Source: JBJXHB01 sp046160725
Lineage (GTDB): Bacteria; Pseudomonadota; Gammaproteobacteria; Burkholderiales; Burkholderiaceae_C
DNA length: 13,571 nt
Direction of reading: 5' to 3'
NCBI GenBank assembly: GCA_046160725.1
Contig: JBJXHB010000228.1
Coordinates: 1 to 13,571, forward strand
Part shown: one piece after another, positions 1 through 7,034 of the stretch
How positions within the stretch are numbered: position 1 is the stretch's first letter
Layout of the letters: the number at the start of each line of letters is the position of its first letter
Program-made: the position numbers and the translations under genes
Notes under the pieces: generated by a model
What the model was told of the DNA's origin: nothing
The model's input: the letters and a program-made list of their open reading frames with translations, nothing else
Database searches by the model: none

Positions 1-1022
1 GCCGGCAAGGACGACTTCAACCCCACGAGTGCTTCTTCGATGGACCGGGTGAGCGCGATGGTGTCGGCCGTCGGCTGCTTCTGGATGCCCAGGATCACGG
101 CGGGCTTGCCTTCGACACCGGCGTCGCCGCGCCGGGGTGCTGCAGCGAAGGTGACCTCGGCGATCTGGCGCAACAGGATCGGCTGGCCGTTCTTGGCCGT
201 CAGTGCCAGGTTGCTGAGGTCGTCCAGCCGAGACGTGCGGCCCAGATGGCGGATCAGGTACTCGCGCCCGTTCAGCTCCAGGAAGCCGCCGGAGGTGTTG
301 GCGGAAAAGCCCTTCAACGCGCCTTCGAGCTGGTCGTGGGTGATCCCCATTTCGGCCATGCGCGTGGTGTTCGGCTGCACCTGGAACTGCCGGACATCGC
401 CGCCGATCGGGATGACCTGCGCCACGCCCGGCACCGACAGAAGCCGAGGCCGCAGCACCCAGTCGGCGTACTCGCGTGCCGCCATCAAGGACGATGCCCC
501 CACTCTCGCTTCGCTCGCTGCCCCCCGAGGGGGCGTAGCCTGACTTGGGAGCGGCCCGGCGCCAGGCACGATCTTGCTGGGATCAACTGGAATGGCGATC
601 TGCATGATCTCGCCCATGATCGAACTGATCGGCCCCATGTGCGGCACAGCGCCCTCGGCCACGCTGCCCTCCATACCGGACAGCCGCTCCGAGACCAGTT
701 GCCGGGCGCGGAAGATGTCGGTGTCCCAGTTGAAGGTGACGTAGAGGAAGGACAGGCCGGCCGACGAGATGGAGCGCACCGACTCCACGCCGGGCAGGCC
801 GTTCATGGCCGTCTCCAGCGGGAAGGTGATGAGCTGCTCCACCTCCTCGGCGGCCATGCCACCGGCCTCGGTAATGATGGTGACGGTCGGCTTGTTGAGG
901 TCGGGGAACACGTCCACGGGCGTCGTGGAGAGCGTGAACGCACCGTAGGCCATCAGCTCCACGCTGGCGATGATCACCAGCAGCCGGTTCGTCAGGCTGT
1001 GTTCGAGTAGCCACTTGAACAT
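1..1022 (-). CDS. czcA: CzcA/CusA-family heavy-metal RND efflux pump, N-terminal part (runs off the window)
   Basis: This is the inner-membrane, proton-driven pump of a tripartite metal efflux complex with CzcB and CzcC. The frame stays open from the ATG at 1022 to the left edge, giving about 340 residues of a protein that is usually a little over 1,000. The start follows a GAGGAAG ribosome site and lies 10 bp after the czcB stop. Residues 12-32 form TM1, followed by the family-typical TTPVDVFPDLNKPTV (33-47). The periplasmic porter region then includes REYADWVLRPRLL (183-195) and NTSGGFLELNGREYLIRHLG. Unusually, about 28 residues (roughly 151-178, sequence GAGPLPSQATPPRGAASEAR and flanks) interrupt the conserved stretch between AIPVDPSK and MAAREYADWV. 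They are encoded by an interspersed DNA repeat. The metal-selectivity motif in the central membrane segments lies outside the window, so the exact ion cannot be read. Family assignment is firm; the gene symbol is by family and operon context. Confidence 0.93.
   Translation of the reverse strand, partial: MFKWLLEHSLTNRLLVIIASVELMAYGAFTLSTTPVDVFPDLNKPTVTIITEAGGMAAEEVEQLITFPLETAMNGLPGVESVRSISSAGLSFLYVTFNWDTDIFRARQLVSERLSGMEGSVAEGAVPHMGPISSIMGEIMQIAIPVDPSKIVPGAGPLPSQATPPRGAASEARVGASSLMAAREYADWVLRPRLLSVPGVAQVIPIGGDVRQFQVQPNTTRMAEMGITHDQLEGALKGFSANTSGGFLELNGREYLIRHLGRTSRLDDLSNLALTAKNGQPILLRQIAEVTFAAAPRRGDAGVEGKPAVILGIQKQPTADTIALTRSIEEALVGLKSSLP
489..572 (-). repeat. Interspersed GC-rich hairpin repeat, copy 1, in frame inside czcA
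   Basis: On the minus strand the segment carries GGGCCGC-T-CCCAAG, then CCCCCTCGGGGGG (plus-strand 521-533), then a GCGAGCGAAGCGAGAG middle, then GGGGGCATC. The same blocks, in the same order, occur in the motA-motB gap at 10222-10290 with a different middle. The core is about 492-565; 489-572 is the apparent insertion in the protein. Outer arms GCCCCC and GGGGGC can pair into a hairpin. It has no stop codon in the czcA frame, and the inserted length keeps the frame. I associate such repeats with Burkholderiales intergenic DNA, but that is recollection, not a search. Confidence 0.75.
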
Positions 1023-1032
1023 GGTGGCTTCC

Positions 1033-2145
1033 TCAGCGGACCTGGTTAATCAGGGTCGCGCCTTGCGTCGCGACCCGGTCACCGGGTTCCAGCCCGGACG
1101 TGACAGCGGCGTTGACACCGTCCAGCGGCTCGGTGGTGACGGTGCGGGGCTCGAAGCGCTCCGGCGCCGTCTTGACCCAGACCACGGTCTGGTTGGCCGG
1201 GTTCTTCATCAGCGAGGCCACCGGTACCGAAATGCCTTTGACCTTGTTCCTGGTCTGCACGAACACTCGAACCGGCTGGCCGACCGCCAGCTGGTCCAGC
1301 GCAGCACCCTGGGCGCGGAAGGTCAAGGGCAGTGCTTGCTCGCGCAGGCTGCGCGAAGCACCGACGAAGGTCAGCGGCACCCGCTGATCGCCCAGCGCCA
1401 TCGTCGCGGTGCCGATGTTCGAAGCAAGGGCAGCGTCGAAGGCCAACGCCTCGATGCGCAGACGCGTTGGGTCAACGATCTCGAAGATCAGTTCGCGTGC
1501 ATCCACCACTTGGCCGGCCACGACGTGGGCCGAGGCGATCACGCCTGACACCGGGGCCAGCAGCTCCTCGCGGGTTGACAGGCCACCACCGACAGCCGCG
1601 ACACGCGCTGCCAGGCTGGCGGCCTCGCTCTCGGCCGCCTCGATGTCCTTGCGCGGCACCGTGTCGGCCAGTTCCTGCAGGCGCGCGACACGCTTGTCGG
1701 CCAGGACCTTGGCGGCACGCAGCTCGGCGAGTTGCGCAGCCTGGTTGGAACGCTCGATGGGCGCCGCGGATGGCACGACATAAGCCAGCACCTCACCCTT
1801 GCGCACAGTTTGCCTGGGGTTGGGCAGGCCACGCGTCCCGGGTTCGATGCGGCCGGCGTTCAGCGGCTGCACCTTGCCGCCGGCGTTCGGGTCCATCAGC
1901 ACCGTGGCGCTGAGTTCCACCGTGCGGGGCAGTTCGGCGGCTTCGGTGACGACCGTGCGCACGCCCAGCTGGCGCTGGGCGGGCTTGGGCAGGAAGACGC
2001 TGCCATCGGGCTGGCGCTGCGGCCCGTTGGCGCTGGGCGCAGCGGGGGCATCGCCGTGGTCGTGGCCTGGGCCGGCATGGGCGACGCCGATGGCCGTCAG
2101 GGCGATCAGCAGCCCCAGGCCGGAGGCGATCAGGGTGCGCTTCAT
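1033..2145 (-). CDS. czcB: CzcB-type periplasmic adaptor (membrane fusion protein) of the metal efflux complex
   Basis: This 370-residue adaptor links the CzcA pump to the CzcC outer-membrane channel. I chose the ATG at 2145 because it begins a clean signal peptide (MKRTLIASG... to AHA, about residues 1-24) and overlaps the upstream stop by 4 bp. An in-frame ATG at 2256 would place 37 basic, implausible residues in front. After the signal comes a His-rich GPGHDHGD (25-32), then the beta-barrel/lipoyl start (PKPAQRQLGVRTV), a charged alpha-hairpin of about 131-188, the returning lipoyl half (LLAPVSGVIASAHVVAGQVV), a beta-barrel and a membrane-proximal domain ending GDRVATQGATLINQVR. This is the domain order of the HlyD/CusB family. 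The czcA start follows 10 bp downstream, so translation is probably coupled. The N-terminal HDH motif may bind metal; that is inference. Confidence 0.93.
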   Translation of the reverse strand: MKRTLIASGLGLLIALTAIGVAHAGPGHDHGDAPAAPSANGPQRQPDGSVFLPKPAQRQLGVRTVVTEAAELPRTVELSATVLMDPNAGGKVQPLNAGRIEPGTRGLPNPRQTVRKGEVLAYVVPSAAPIERSNQAAQLAELRAAKVLADKRVARLQELADTVPRKDIEAAESEAASLAARVAAVGGGLSTREELLAPVSGVIASAHVVAGQVVDARELIFEIVDPTRLRIEALAFDAALASNIGTATMALGDQRVPLTFVGASRSLREQALPLTFRAQGAALDQLAVGQPVRVFVQTRNKVKGISVPVASLMKNPANQTVVWVKTAPERFEPRTVTTEPLDGVNAAVTSGLEPGDRVATQGATLINQVR

Positions 2146-2708
2146 GCTGCATCTCCCGTCGGGACGCTGCGCGCATGGACCGCACGAAGCCCGCCCCAAC
2201 CGAGCAAGCCCAGCGCGGCGATGCCGGCCGCCACCCAACCTGCGTATTCGGTCCACGAGTGCGTGTGTGCGGCTTCGTCGGCGTGCGCCTCTTCGTGGAC
2301 ATCGAGTTCACCGGCCAGCAGGTCGGCTTCGTTGCCGGCGGTCACCGTGGCGGTCACCGGCAGTACGCCAGGCTTGGGGGCTTCGGGCAGCACGATCTGG
2401 TATTCGTCGTCGCCATGCCGTCCTTCTGAAGCACGAGCCTTGAACTTGGTCCCGCCGATCTCGAGCTCGATCTGCGCGCCGCGCACCGGGCTGTTGTCGG
2501 CAAAGCGATCCAGGTACAGCGTGAACTGCTTGCCGTTGAGCACGCCGACGAGTTCGAAGGTCTCGGACACGGCCGAGAAACGCGGAAGCGCCTTGCCGGC
2601 GGCCGCGGGGGCGGCGTCACTGTGGTCGTGACCCGGGCCGGACCAGGCGGGGGCTGCGCCAAGCAGGGCCGCAGCGAACAGTGCGGCGGGGAGTTTCGGG
2701 AAGTTCAT
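2142..2708 (-). CDS. His-rich periplasmic accessory protein with C-terminal membrane anchor, in the czc operon
   Basis: The protein has 188 residues. I chose the ATG at 2708 (MNFPKLPAALFAAALLG) because AGGA lies 9 nt upstream and a signal peptide follows, ending near residue 23 (AWS). An ATG at 2744 would add 12 residues before it. The mature protein begins GPGHDHSDAAPAA, nearly the same motif as the CzcB N terminus encoded next door. A soluble, probably beta-rich domain follows (about 38-130), then a His/Asp/Glu-rich stretch (HEEAHADEAAHTHSW) and one hydrophobic C-terminal helix (about 158-177) with a short basic tail. It fits a periplasmic metal-binding or chaperone-like partner tethered to the inner membrane. 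The stop overlaps the czcB start (ATGA). I do not recognise a named family. Position between czcC and czcB supports a role in the efflux system, but no function is proven. Confidence 0.8.
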   Translation of the reverse strand: MNFPKLPAALFAAALLGAAPAWSGPGHDHSDAAPAAAGKALPRFSAVSETFELVGVLNGKQFTLYLDRFADNSPVRGAQIELEIGGTKFKARASEGRHGDDEYQIVLPEAPKPGVLPVTATVTAGNEADLLAGELDVHEEAHADEAAHTHSWTEYAGWVAAGIAALGLLGWGGLRAVHARSVPTGDAA

Positions 2709-2751
2709 GGGAGATGTCCTGAGGGATACGTTGTGTGGCGTCACGGGTGTG

Positions 2752-4056
2752 TCACTGGGGCAGAAGGCCCAGGGCCTGGCGCCATGCAGAGATCGCCGCG
2801 GCGAGCTCGATGCGTGTGCGTGCGGCCTGGCGGTCCGCCTCGGCCGCTTCGGCCTCGATGCGCAGGCGTGTCGGCAGATCGGTTTCGCCCAGCCGGAAGG
2901 ACTTGTCGAAGAAGCCGCGCGATCCGCGGGCCAGTTGCGCGCGCCGTTCGGCAGCCATCAGCTGCGTGCGCGAGGCCTCGACCCGCACGCGCGCCGCTTC
3001 CCGTTCTGCAGTGAGGCGCTCGCGTTCCAGGGCCAGCTGGGCCTGGATCTCCATGGTTTCAGCACGTGCTTTGGCGCTGCGGGCATCAGAGCGCGGACCG
3101 GCGCCGAAGGGGATGCGAATGCCCAGAGTGATGGTTTGCTGGGACGCCTCGCCGCGCGCACCGCGGTCGCGTGTGGTCGCCAGTATCAGCTCGGGGTGGG
3201 CGCGCGACTGGGTGGCGGTCAGTGCGACGGTTCGCTCTGCCACGGCGGCACGATCCCTGAGATCCTGCAACGAGGCGTGCGCTTCGAGCTCAGTTGCTGC
3301 GACGCCGGGTTCCGGCTCTGCCAGGGTGTCGCCGGAACCAGAGAATGCGGGCAAAGCGCCCGCAAGCGCGCGCAGATGCAGTCGGGCTGCTGCGAGGCCG
3401 GCCACTGCCTGCGCCATCGTGGCTTCGGCGCTGGCCACCACGCCGTCGGCTTGGTGCTGGTCGGCGCGGGCCAGATCACCGGCCTTCGCACGCCGGGCCA
3501 CGTCGGCGGCGATGAGGCGGGTGTTTTCGAGTTGATCGCGGGCTGTCCCGTCCTCGATGCGCGCACGCTGCCACTGCCACCATGCGTCTCGCACCGCAGC
3601 AGCGACGCGCAGTCGCGCCGCGTGGGCCCGGCTCTCGATGGCGGCGCCCTCGGCGTCGGCCAGCGCTGCGCTACGGCCACGTTCACCGGGCAGCCACAGC
3701 GGCACGACGATGCCAACCTCGACTTCACGCGCGCCTTGGTTGTTGCCCAGGCGGTCGGTCTTGTTCGAGAGTTCGAGTGCCGGGGGCTCTGGCGTCCAGG
3801 CCTTGGCAGCACTCAGCTGAGCACGGGCGGCGTCGCGTCGCGCCTGCAGCGCCATGGCTTCGGGCTGGCGTGACCAGGCGGCGTCGAATGCCTGTCGCAG
3901 GTTCAACAGGCTTACCGTGGCTTCCGTGTTGCCTGCTACCAGCGCCGGCGCGGTGGCTGTTGCCGTCTCCGCCAGCACGGCCGTGCCGAACAGGGCAGCA
4001 GCGGCAAGCGCGCTGGCGCGCAGCAAACAGGCCGTTGTTCGAGTTCGAGGTGTCAT
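2752..4056 (-). CDS. czcC: CzcC-type outer-membrane factor (TolC superfamily) of the metal efflux complex
   Basis: This 434-residue outer-membrane channel is the exit duct for CzcBA. The start at 4056 (MTPRTRTTACLLRAS) has GGAG six bases upstream and opens a signal peptide ending near AVLA-ETA (about residue 29). The ATG at 4149 would add 31 non-signal residues. The mature chain begins with the LNLRQAFDAAWSRQPEAMALQARRD segment typical of outer-membrane efflux proteins. It shows two related halves of long Ala/Arg/Glu-rich helices broken by short beta segments: ELSNKTDRLGNNQGAREVEVGIVVPLWLPGE in the first half and ILATTRDRG...ITLGIRIPFGAGPRSDA in the second. These are the duplicated OEP domains. 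Length is usual for the family. It lies 43 bp upstream of the accessory gene and 143 bp after czcI, within the same leftward operon. Confidence 0.93.
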   Translation of the reverse strand: MTPRTRTTACLLRASALAAAALFGTAVLAETATATAPALVAGNTEATVSLLNLRQAFDAAWSRQPEAMALQARRDAARAQLSAAKAWTPEPPALELSNKTDRLGNNQGAREVEVGIVVPLWLPGERGRSAALADAEGAAIESRAHAARLRVAAAVRDAWWQWQRARIEDGTARDQLENTRLIAADVARRAKAGDLARADQHQADGVVASAEATMAQAVAGLAAARLHLRALAGALPAFSGSGDTLAEPEPGVAATELEAHASLQDLRDRAAVAERTVALTATQSRAHPELILATTRDRGARGEASQQTITLGIRIPFGAGPRSDARSAKARAETMEIQAQLALERERLTAEREAARVRVEASRTQLMAAERRAQLARGSRGFFDKSFRLGETDLPTRLRIEAEAAEADRQAARTRIELAAAISAWRQALGLLPQ

Positions 4057-4190
4057 CCGATGCTCCAGTGTTGAAAACAACTCACAGGAGATCGGCAAGC
4101 GGCGACCAACAGGTCGCGTCGTGCCCGACGGCGCCGCAGGCTGCGGCACGTACTCAGGCGCGAACGGGCTTCAGAAAGGGAAGAGACCCG

Positions 4191-4209
4191 CCTCGCCGAT
4201 CAGGCGAGG
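4191..4209 (-). terminator. Possible attenuator hairpin at the czcI stop codon
   Basis: CCTCGCC and GGCGAGG form a perfect 7-bp stem around a 5-base loop that includes the czcI stop codon. In the leftward transcript it is followed by a pyrimidine-rich but not U-rich tract (CGGGTCTCTTCCC). It could lower the amount of czcCBA relative to CDF-czcI, or mark an RNA-processing site. It lacks the U-run of a convincing intrinsic terminator. Confidence 0.3.
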
Positions 4210-4664
4210 AGCAGCCACTGAGGGCGTTCGGGTCGGGTCGGTGCGTGCGCACCACCCGTTTCGTCGACAGTGGCGCTGGGCGGCGCGGTCGAGAGCGCGC
4301 CATGCAATCCCAGAGGACATGTCACCAACGCGCCGCAGCTGCAGCTGCCGTGGCAGTGGGTGCAGTCCAGGTCAATGGCGTCAGGCGTCTTGTCGCCCGT
4401 GGCGCCGCCGGTCTCGTCCGGGGTCGAAGACGGATCCCCACTCAAATCCGCAGCCGGCCCGGCATCGCTGCTGGCGCCGACGTGGTGCGCATGGTCCCGG
4501 TCATGGTCATGGTGACCGAAGTGTCCATCACCCTGAATCTCGTGCTCGCAATACGACGCCACCGCCGCCCAGCTGAACTGGAACGGAAGTATCGCGAGCA
4601 GAAAGATGGCAAGAAGACGACGCACGGTCGCGAGTCTAGTTGCTGCGGGGTTTTCTTGGCGCAT
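4200..4664 (-). CDS. czcI: CzcI-like periplasmic metal-resistance protein
   Basis: This is a small His/Cys-rich exported protein of the CzcI type, thought to act in the periplasm as a regulator or metal-binding partner of Czc operons. With the ATG at 4664 it has 154 residues. A signal peptide lies at about 15-34 (RRLLAIFLLAILPFQFSWAA), followed by SYCEHE (37-42) and the His cluster HFGHHDHDRDHAHH (48-61). A low-complexity acidic linker leads to CTHCHGSCSCG (101-111) and a final Cys at 116. The FLLAILPFQFSWAAVASYC stretch is what I recognise as CzcI-like. The start is uncertain: a GTG at 4625 (VRRLLAIF) would give a normal signal peptide without 13 leading residues, and neither start has a clear Shine-Dalgarno. 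It sits 29 bp after the CDF gene and before czcC. Confidence 0.75.
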   Translation of the reverse strand: MRQENPAATRLATVRRLLAIFLLAILPFQFSWAAVASYCEHEIQGDGHFGHHDHDRDHAHHVGASSDAGPAADLSGDPSSTPDETGGATGDKTPDAIDLDCTHCHGSCSCGALVTCPLGLHGALSTAPPSATVDETGGAHAPTRPERPQWLLLA

Positions 4665-4693
4665 GCAAGGCGTCGAACATGATGTCGCTGCTC

Positions 4694-5326
4694 TCAGGCG
4701 TGCGCCGGCACCGTGCGAAGTTCGGCCCTGGCCTGCTGGATGACCGAACGCGCGGCACTCAGCGCCAGCGCGCCCATGACCGCTGCGACCGCCAGGTCAG
4801 GCCAGCCGCTGCCGGTGCCGAGGACGCCCAGCGCTGCGGCCATCACCGCCAGGTTGCCGATCGCGTCATTGCGGCTGCACAGCCACACCGAGCGCATGTT
4901 GGAGTCGCCCTCGCGCCAGGCGTAGAGCATCACGGCGACCGACACGTTGGCCAGCAATGCCAGGGTGCCGATGGCGCCCATCGTCACCGGATCGGGCACG
5001 GTGCCAGCGGCGGCCGACCACGCGGCCCGGCCGAGGACGAAGACACCGAAGGCGCCCATGCTCAGCCCTTTCAGCAGGGCGGCCCTCGCGCGCCAGGTCA
5101 GCGCCATGCCGAGCACCGCCAGCGAGATGCCGTAGTTGGCCGCGTCACCGAAAAAGTCCACGGCATCGGCCAGCAGCGAAACCGATCCGGCATGCAGCCC
5201 ACCGACCAGTTCGACCCCGAACATGGTGATGTTGATGAGCAGCGCGGTCCACAGCACGCGACGGTAGCGTGGGCTTTGGCTGGCCGCAGGGGTGGCGCAG
5301 TGGTGGCTGCCGCAGGAGTCGCTCAT
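4694..5326 (-). CDS. Short cation diffusion facilitator (CDF) metal exporter
   Basis: This 210-residue inner-membrane transporter is expected to move divalent metal from cytoplasm to periplasm, where CzcCBA could take over. The ATG at 5326 (MSDSCGSHHC) is preferred because it lies about 20 bases after the predicted start of transcription. The open frame continues upstream to 5548, but that part crosses the promoter. The protein begins with a small Cys/His-rich patch (C5, H8, H9, C10), followed by about six hydrophobic segments. TM2 carries DAVDFFGDAANY with D54, D57 and D61, matching the DxxxD-type site of CDF proteins. TM5 carries SRNDAIGNLAV with D154, where many relatives have HxxxD. It ends soon after TM6 and lacks the cytoplasmic C-terminal domain, so it belongs with the short MerR-linked cation transporters rather than full-length CzcD. 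The metal is not readable; Zn, Cd, Co or Pb are plausible. Confidence 0.88.
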   Translation of the reverse strand: MSDSCGSHHCATPAASQSPRYRRVLWTALLINITMFGVELVGGLHAGSVSLLADAVDFFGDAANYGISLAVLGMALTWRARAALLKGLSMGAFGVFVLGRAAWSAAAGTVPDPVTMGAIGTLALLANVSVAVMLYAWREGDSNMRSVWLCSRNDAIGNLAVMAAALGVLGTGSGWPDLAVAAVMGALALSAARSVIQQARAELRTVPAHA

Positions 5327-5352
5327 GAGGGTCTTCGGGTATCGATGCCTGA

Positions 5353-5383
5353 ATTTGAAACCCTGTAGCGGCTCCGGAGTCAA
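5353..5383 (-). promoter_or_regulatory. MerR-type promoter/operator driving the metal efflux operon
   Basis: On the minus strand a TTGACT -35 (5378-5383) and a TCAAAT -10 (5353-5358) are separated by 19 bp, the long spacer typical of MerR-activated promoters. The spacer region holds the imperfect dyad ACTCCGGAG-CCG-CTACAGGGT, with 6 of 9 positions symmetric. The CTACAGGGT half matches the CadR/PbrR/ZntR operator style. Transcription would start near 5346 and reach the CDF start at 5326. The regulator gene lies just to the right and is transcribed away from it. Confidence 0.85.
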
Positions 5384-5498
5384 GCGACTATGCCGCAGAT
5401 CGTTGGGCGGCGCTTCATGCGCACCGAGAGTCTCGACCCATGTTGGGTGGTCGTTGACGCTGCAGCCCAGGACAGCAAGCTGAAGCTGGGGCACGGCC

Positions 5499-5933
5499 AT
5501 GAAGATCGGCGAACTGGCGCTGGCAGCGCAAACCCAGGTTGAAACCATTCGCTTCTACGAGCGCGAAGTCCTGCTGCCGCAGGCGCCGCGCAGCGAAGGC
5601 AACTACCGCCTCTACGGCCTTGAGCATGTCGAGCAGCTGGCCTTCGTGCGCCACTGCCGGTCGCTGGATATGAGGCTGGACGAGATCCGCGTGCTGCTGC
5701 GATTCAAGGATGCACCGCAGGCCGAGTGTGGTGAGGTCAACGCACTGCCTGATGATCACATCGGCCATGTCGCCACCCGCAGCCGCGAGCTGCGCCAGCT
5801 GGAAAGGCAGCTGAAGGCGCTGCGCGAGCAATGCTTCGGTGTCCGATCCGCGGCGCATTGCGGCATCTCCCAGCCTGTAGGAAGTTGCCTGACAAGCGCC
5901 GCAGAGGAAAACGGACTCAAGAACACGATTTAG
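5499..5933 (+). CDS. MerR-family Cd/Pb/Zn-responsive regulator (CadR/PbrR type)
   Basis: This 144-residue activator/repressor of the divergent metal efflux operon binds as a dimer to the 19-bp-spacer promoter and remodels it when metal is bound. The N-terminal winged helix is MKIGELALAAQTQVETIRFYE (1-21), with the second part SEGNYRLYG (32-40). RHCRSLDMRLDEIRVLL (51-67) and the HIGHVATRSRELRQLERQLKALREQC helix (87-112) are characteristic of the CadR/PbrR branch. Candidate metal ligands are C77, C112 and C121, matching the three-cysteine arrangement of this branch, plus C53 and C130. The last 20 or so residues are unlike the usual His/Cys-rich tails. The ribosome site is weak. It lies 116 bp from the operator and ends only 97 bp before flhD, so read-through into flhDC is conceivable. 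Confidence 0.92.
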   Translation: MKIGELALAAQTQVETIRFYEREVLLPQAPRSEGNYRLYGLEHVEQLAFVRHCRSLDMRLDEIRVLLRFKDAPQAECGEVNALPDDHIGHVATRSRELRQLERQLKALREQCFGVRSAAHCGISQPVGSCLTSAAEENGLKNTI

Positions 5934-6030
5934 CCTGATGCCGGGGCTGTTTTCGTCTGCTTACAGTGGCTTTCAACCCGTCGCAAACGCCTCAGCCGAG
6001 GCACCCCACCGCAACACAAGGAGAACATCC
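5934..6030 (+). promoter_or_regulatory. merR-flhD intergenic region / flhD leader
   Basis: This is the only DNA between the metal cassette and the flagellar block. It contains a small hairpin, GCCTC-AGCC-GAGGC (5989-6002), and an AAGGAG ribosome site (6018-6023) seven bases before flhD. I see no convincing sigma70 promoter. TACAGT at 5962-5967 could be a weak -10 but has no -35 at the right distance. The class I promoter for flhDC may therefore lie inside merR or be unusual. Confidence 0.4.
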
Positions 6031-6354
6031 ATGAACACCGAGCAAATCCTGGTCGAGATCCGCGAAGCCAACCTGTCCTACCTGATGCTGTCGCAGAGCC
6101 TGATCCGGGCCGACCGCGAGCAGGCGCTGTTCCGGCTTGGCATCAACGACGACACCGCCAACCTGCTGGACACCCTGACCCCGGCCCAGATGATGAAGAT
6201 TGCCTCCGGCAACACCCTGCTGTGCAAGATGCGCTGCGACGACGACCTGGTCTGGAGCCTGCTGGCCAGCCACGGCCGGGCCGCCGCCAACGACGGCGTG
6301 TCGCGCCTGCATGCCTCCATCCTGATGGCCGGCCGCCACCAGGAAGCCGCCTGA
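6031..6354 (+). CDS. flhD: Flagellar transcriptional master regulator subunit FlhD
   Basis: This 107-residue subunit of the FlhD4C2 complex activates class II flagellar genes with sigma70. The ATG at 6031 follows AAGGAG with 7-base spacing; the open frame upstream to 5938 lacks such a site. The sequence MNTEQILVEIREANLSYLMLSQSLIRADREQALFRLGI and TPAQMMKIASGNTLLCKMRCDD are diagnostic, with the conserved Cys (about residue 66) in LLCKMR. Length is normal for betaproteobacterial FlhD. It is followed 37 bp later by flhC, so the two form the usual flhDC operon. Confidence 0.97.
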   Translation: MNTEQILVEIREANLSYLMLSQSLIRADREQALFRLGINDDTANLLDTLTPAQMMKIASGNTLLCKMRCDDDLVWSLLASHGRAAANDGVSRLHASILMAGRHQEAA

Positions 6355-6391
6355 GCCGCCGCACACCACAGCCACAACAAGGAGCGAGACC

Positions 6392-6955
6392 ATGCGGACC
6401 AAGAGCATCCTCACCGAGGCGCGCCAGATCGAGCGCGCCGTAGCCCTGATCAAGCTCGGCGCACGCCTGCAGGTGCTGGAGAGCGAGACCGACCTCAGCT
6501 ACGAGCGGCTGCTGCGCCTGTACAAGGAGGTGGCCGGGCGCAGCCCCAGCAAGGGCCAGCTGCCCTTCTCCACCGACTGGTTCATGACCTGGCAGCCCAA
6601 CATCCATGCCAGCCTGTTCCTCAACATCCACGAGTATTTGAACAAGGTCGCCGCGCTCGACGAGATCAACATCGTCATCAAGGCCTACCAGCTGTACATG
6701 GAGCAGATCGGCGCCCAGGGCCTGGAGCCGCAGCTGTCCGTGACGCGGGCCTGGCGCCTGGTCAAGTTCGTCGACAACGGCATGCTGACGCTGACCGCCT
6801 GCTCCAGCTGCGGCGGGCACTTCGTCACCCATCCGCACGAGATCGCACGCCACTATGTGTGCGGGCTGTGCAACCCGCCGGCCCGCGCCGGCAAGGGGCG
6901 CCATGCCGGCGCCATCCGGCTGGGCCAGGCGGCAGCAGTTGCCGAGCCGCACTGA
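6392..6955 (+). CDS. flhC: Flagellar transcriptional master regulator subunit FlhC
   Basis: This 187-residue partner of FlhD carries the main DNA-binding activity. The ATG at 6392 has an AAGGAG six bases upstream. The zinc site is intact: C137, C140, C157 and C160 in ACSSCGG and YVCGLC, at the same numbers as in the E. coli protein. The core RQIERAVALIKLGARLQVLESET and WFMTWQPNIHASLFLNIHEYL is well conserved. The tail after residue 162 is a normal Ala/Gly/Arg-rich extension. A strong intrinsic terminator lies about 130 bp downstream and probably ends the flhDC transcript. Confidence 0.97.
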   Translation: MRTKSILTEARQIERAVALIKLGARLQVLESETDLSYERLLRLYKEVAGRSPSKGQLPFSTDWFMTWQPNIHASLFLNIHEYLNKVAALDEINIVIKAYQLYMEQIGAQGLEPQLSVTRAWRLVKFVDNGMLTLTACSSCGGHFVTHPHEIARHYVCGLCNPPARAGKGRHAGAIRLGQAAAVAEPH

Positions 6956-7000
6956 CGGTGCCGGCCGTGACCCCCATCACGCATCGGGCCTGACACGCCC

Positions 7001-7028
7001 TCAAGATACGACTTCAGCCGGCCGACAT
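7001..7028 (+). promoter_or_regulatory. Sigma28 (FliA)-like flagellar promoter
   Basis: TCAAGATA (7001-7008), 12 bases, then GCCGACAT (7021-7028) resembles the flagellar sigma28 pattern TAAAGTTT-N11-GCCGATAA. The -10 matches 6 of 8 positions and the spacer is one base longer than in E. coli. Transcription would start near 7035. The first thing downstream is not a gene start but a terminator at 7086-7115, so the product would be an RNA of about 80 nt or a read-through message for the HD gene at 7168. Confidence 0.4.
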
Positions 7029-7034
7029 CCCGGC

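Noticed and set aside
246..1010. Plus-strand open frame opposite czcA
   Set aside because: The minus strand encodes a clear RND pump without interruption; the plus-strand frame is His/Arg/Gly-rich with no motif.
2707..3873. Long plus-strand open frame opposite czcC and its leader
   Set aside because: It is antisense to a well-supported outer-membrane factor, has no domain, and its Cys/Arg/Gly-rich sequence is typical of reverse-complement shadows.
5327..5548. N-terminal extension of the CDF frame to 5548
   Set aside because: It would pass through the MerR-type promoter and the start of merR, and the added residues do not resemble a transporter.
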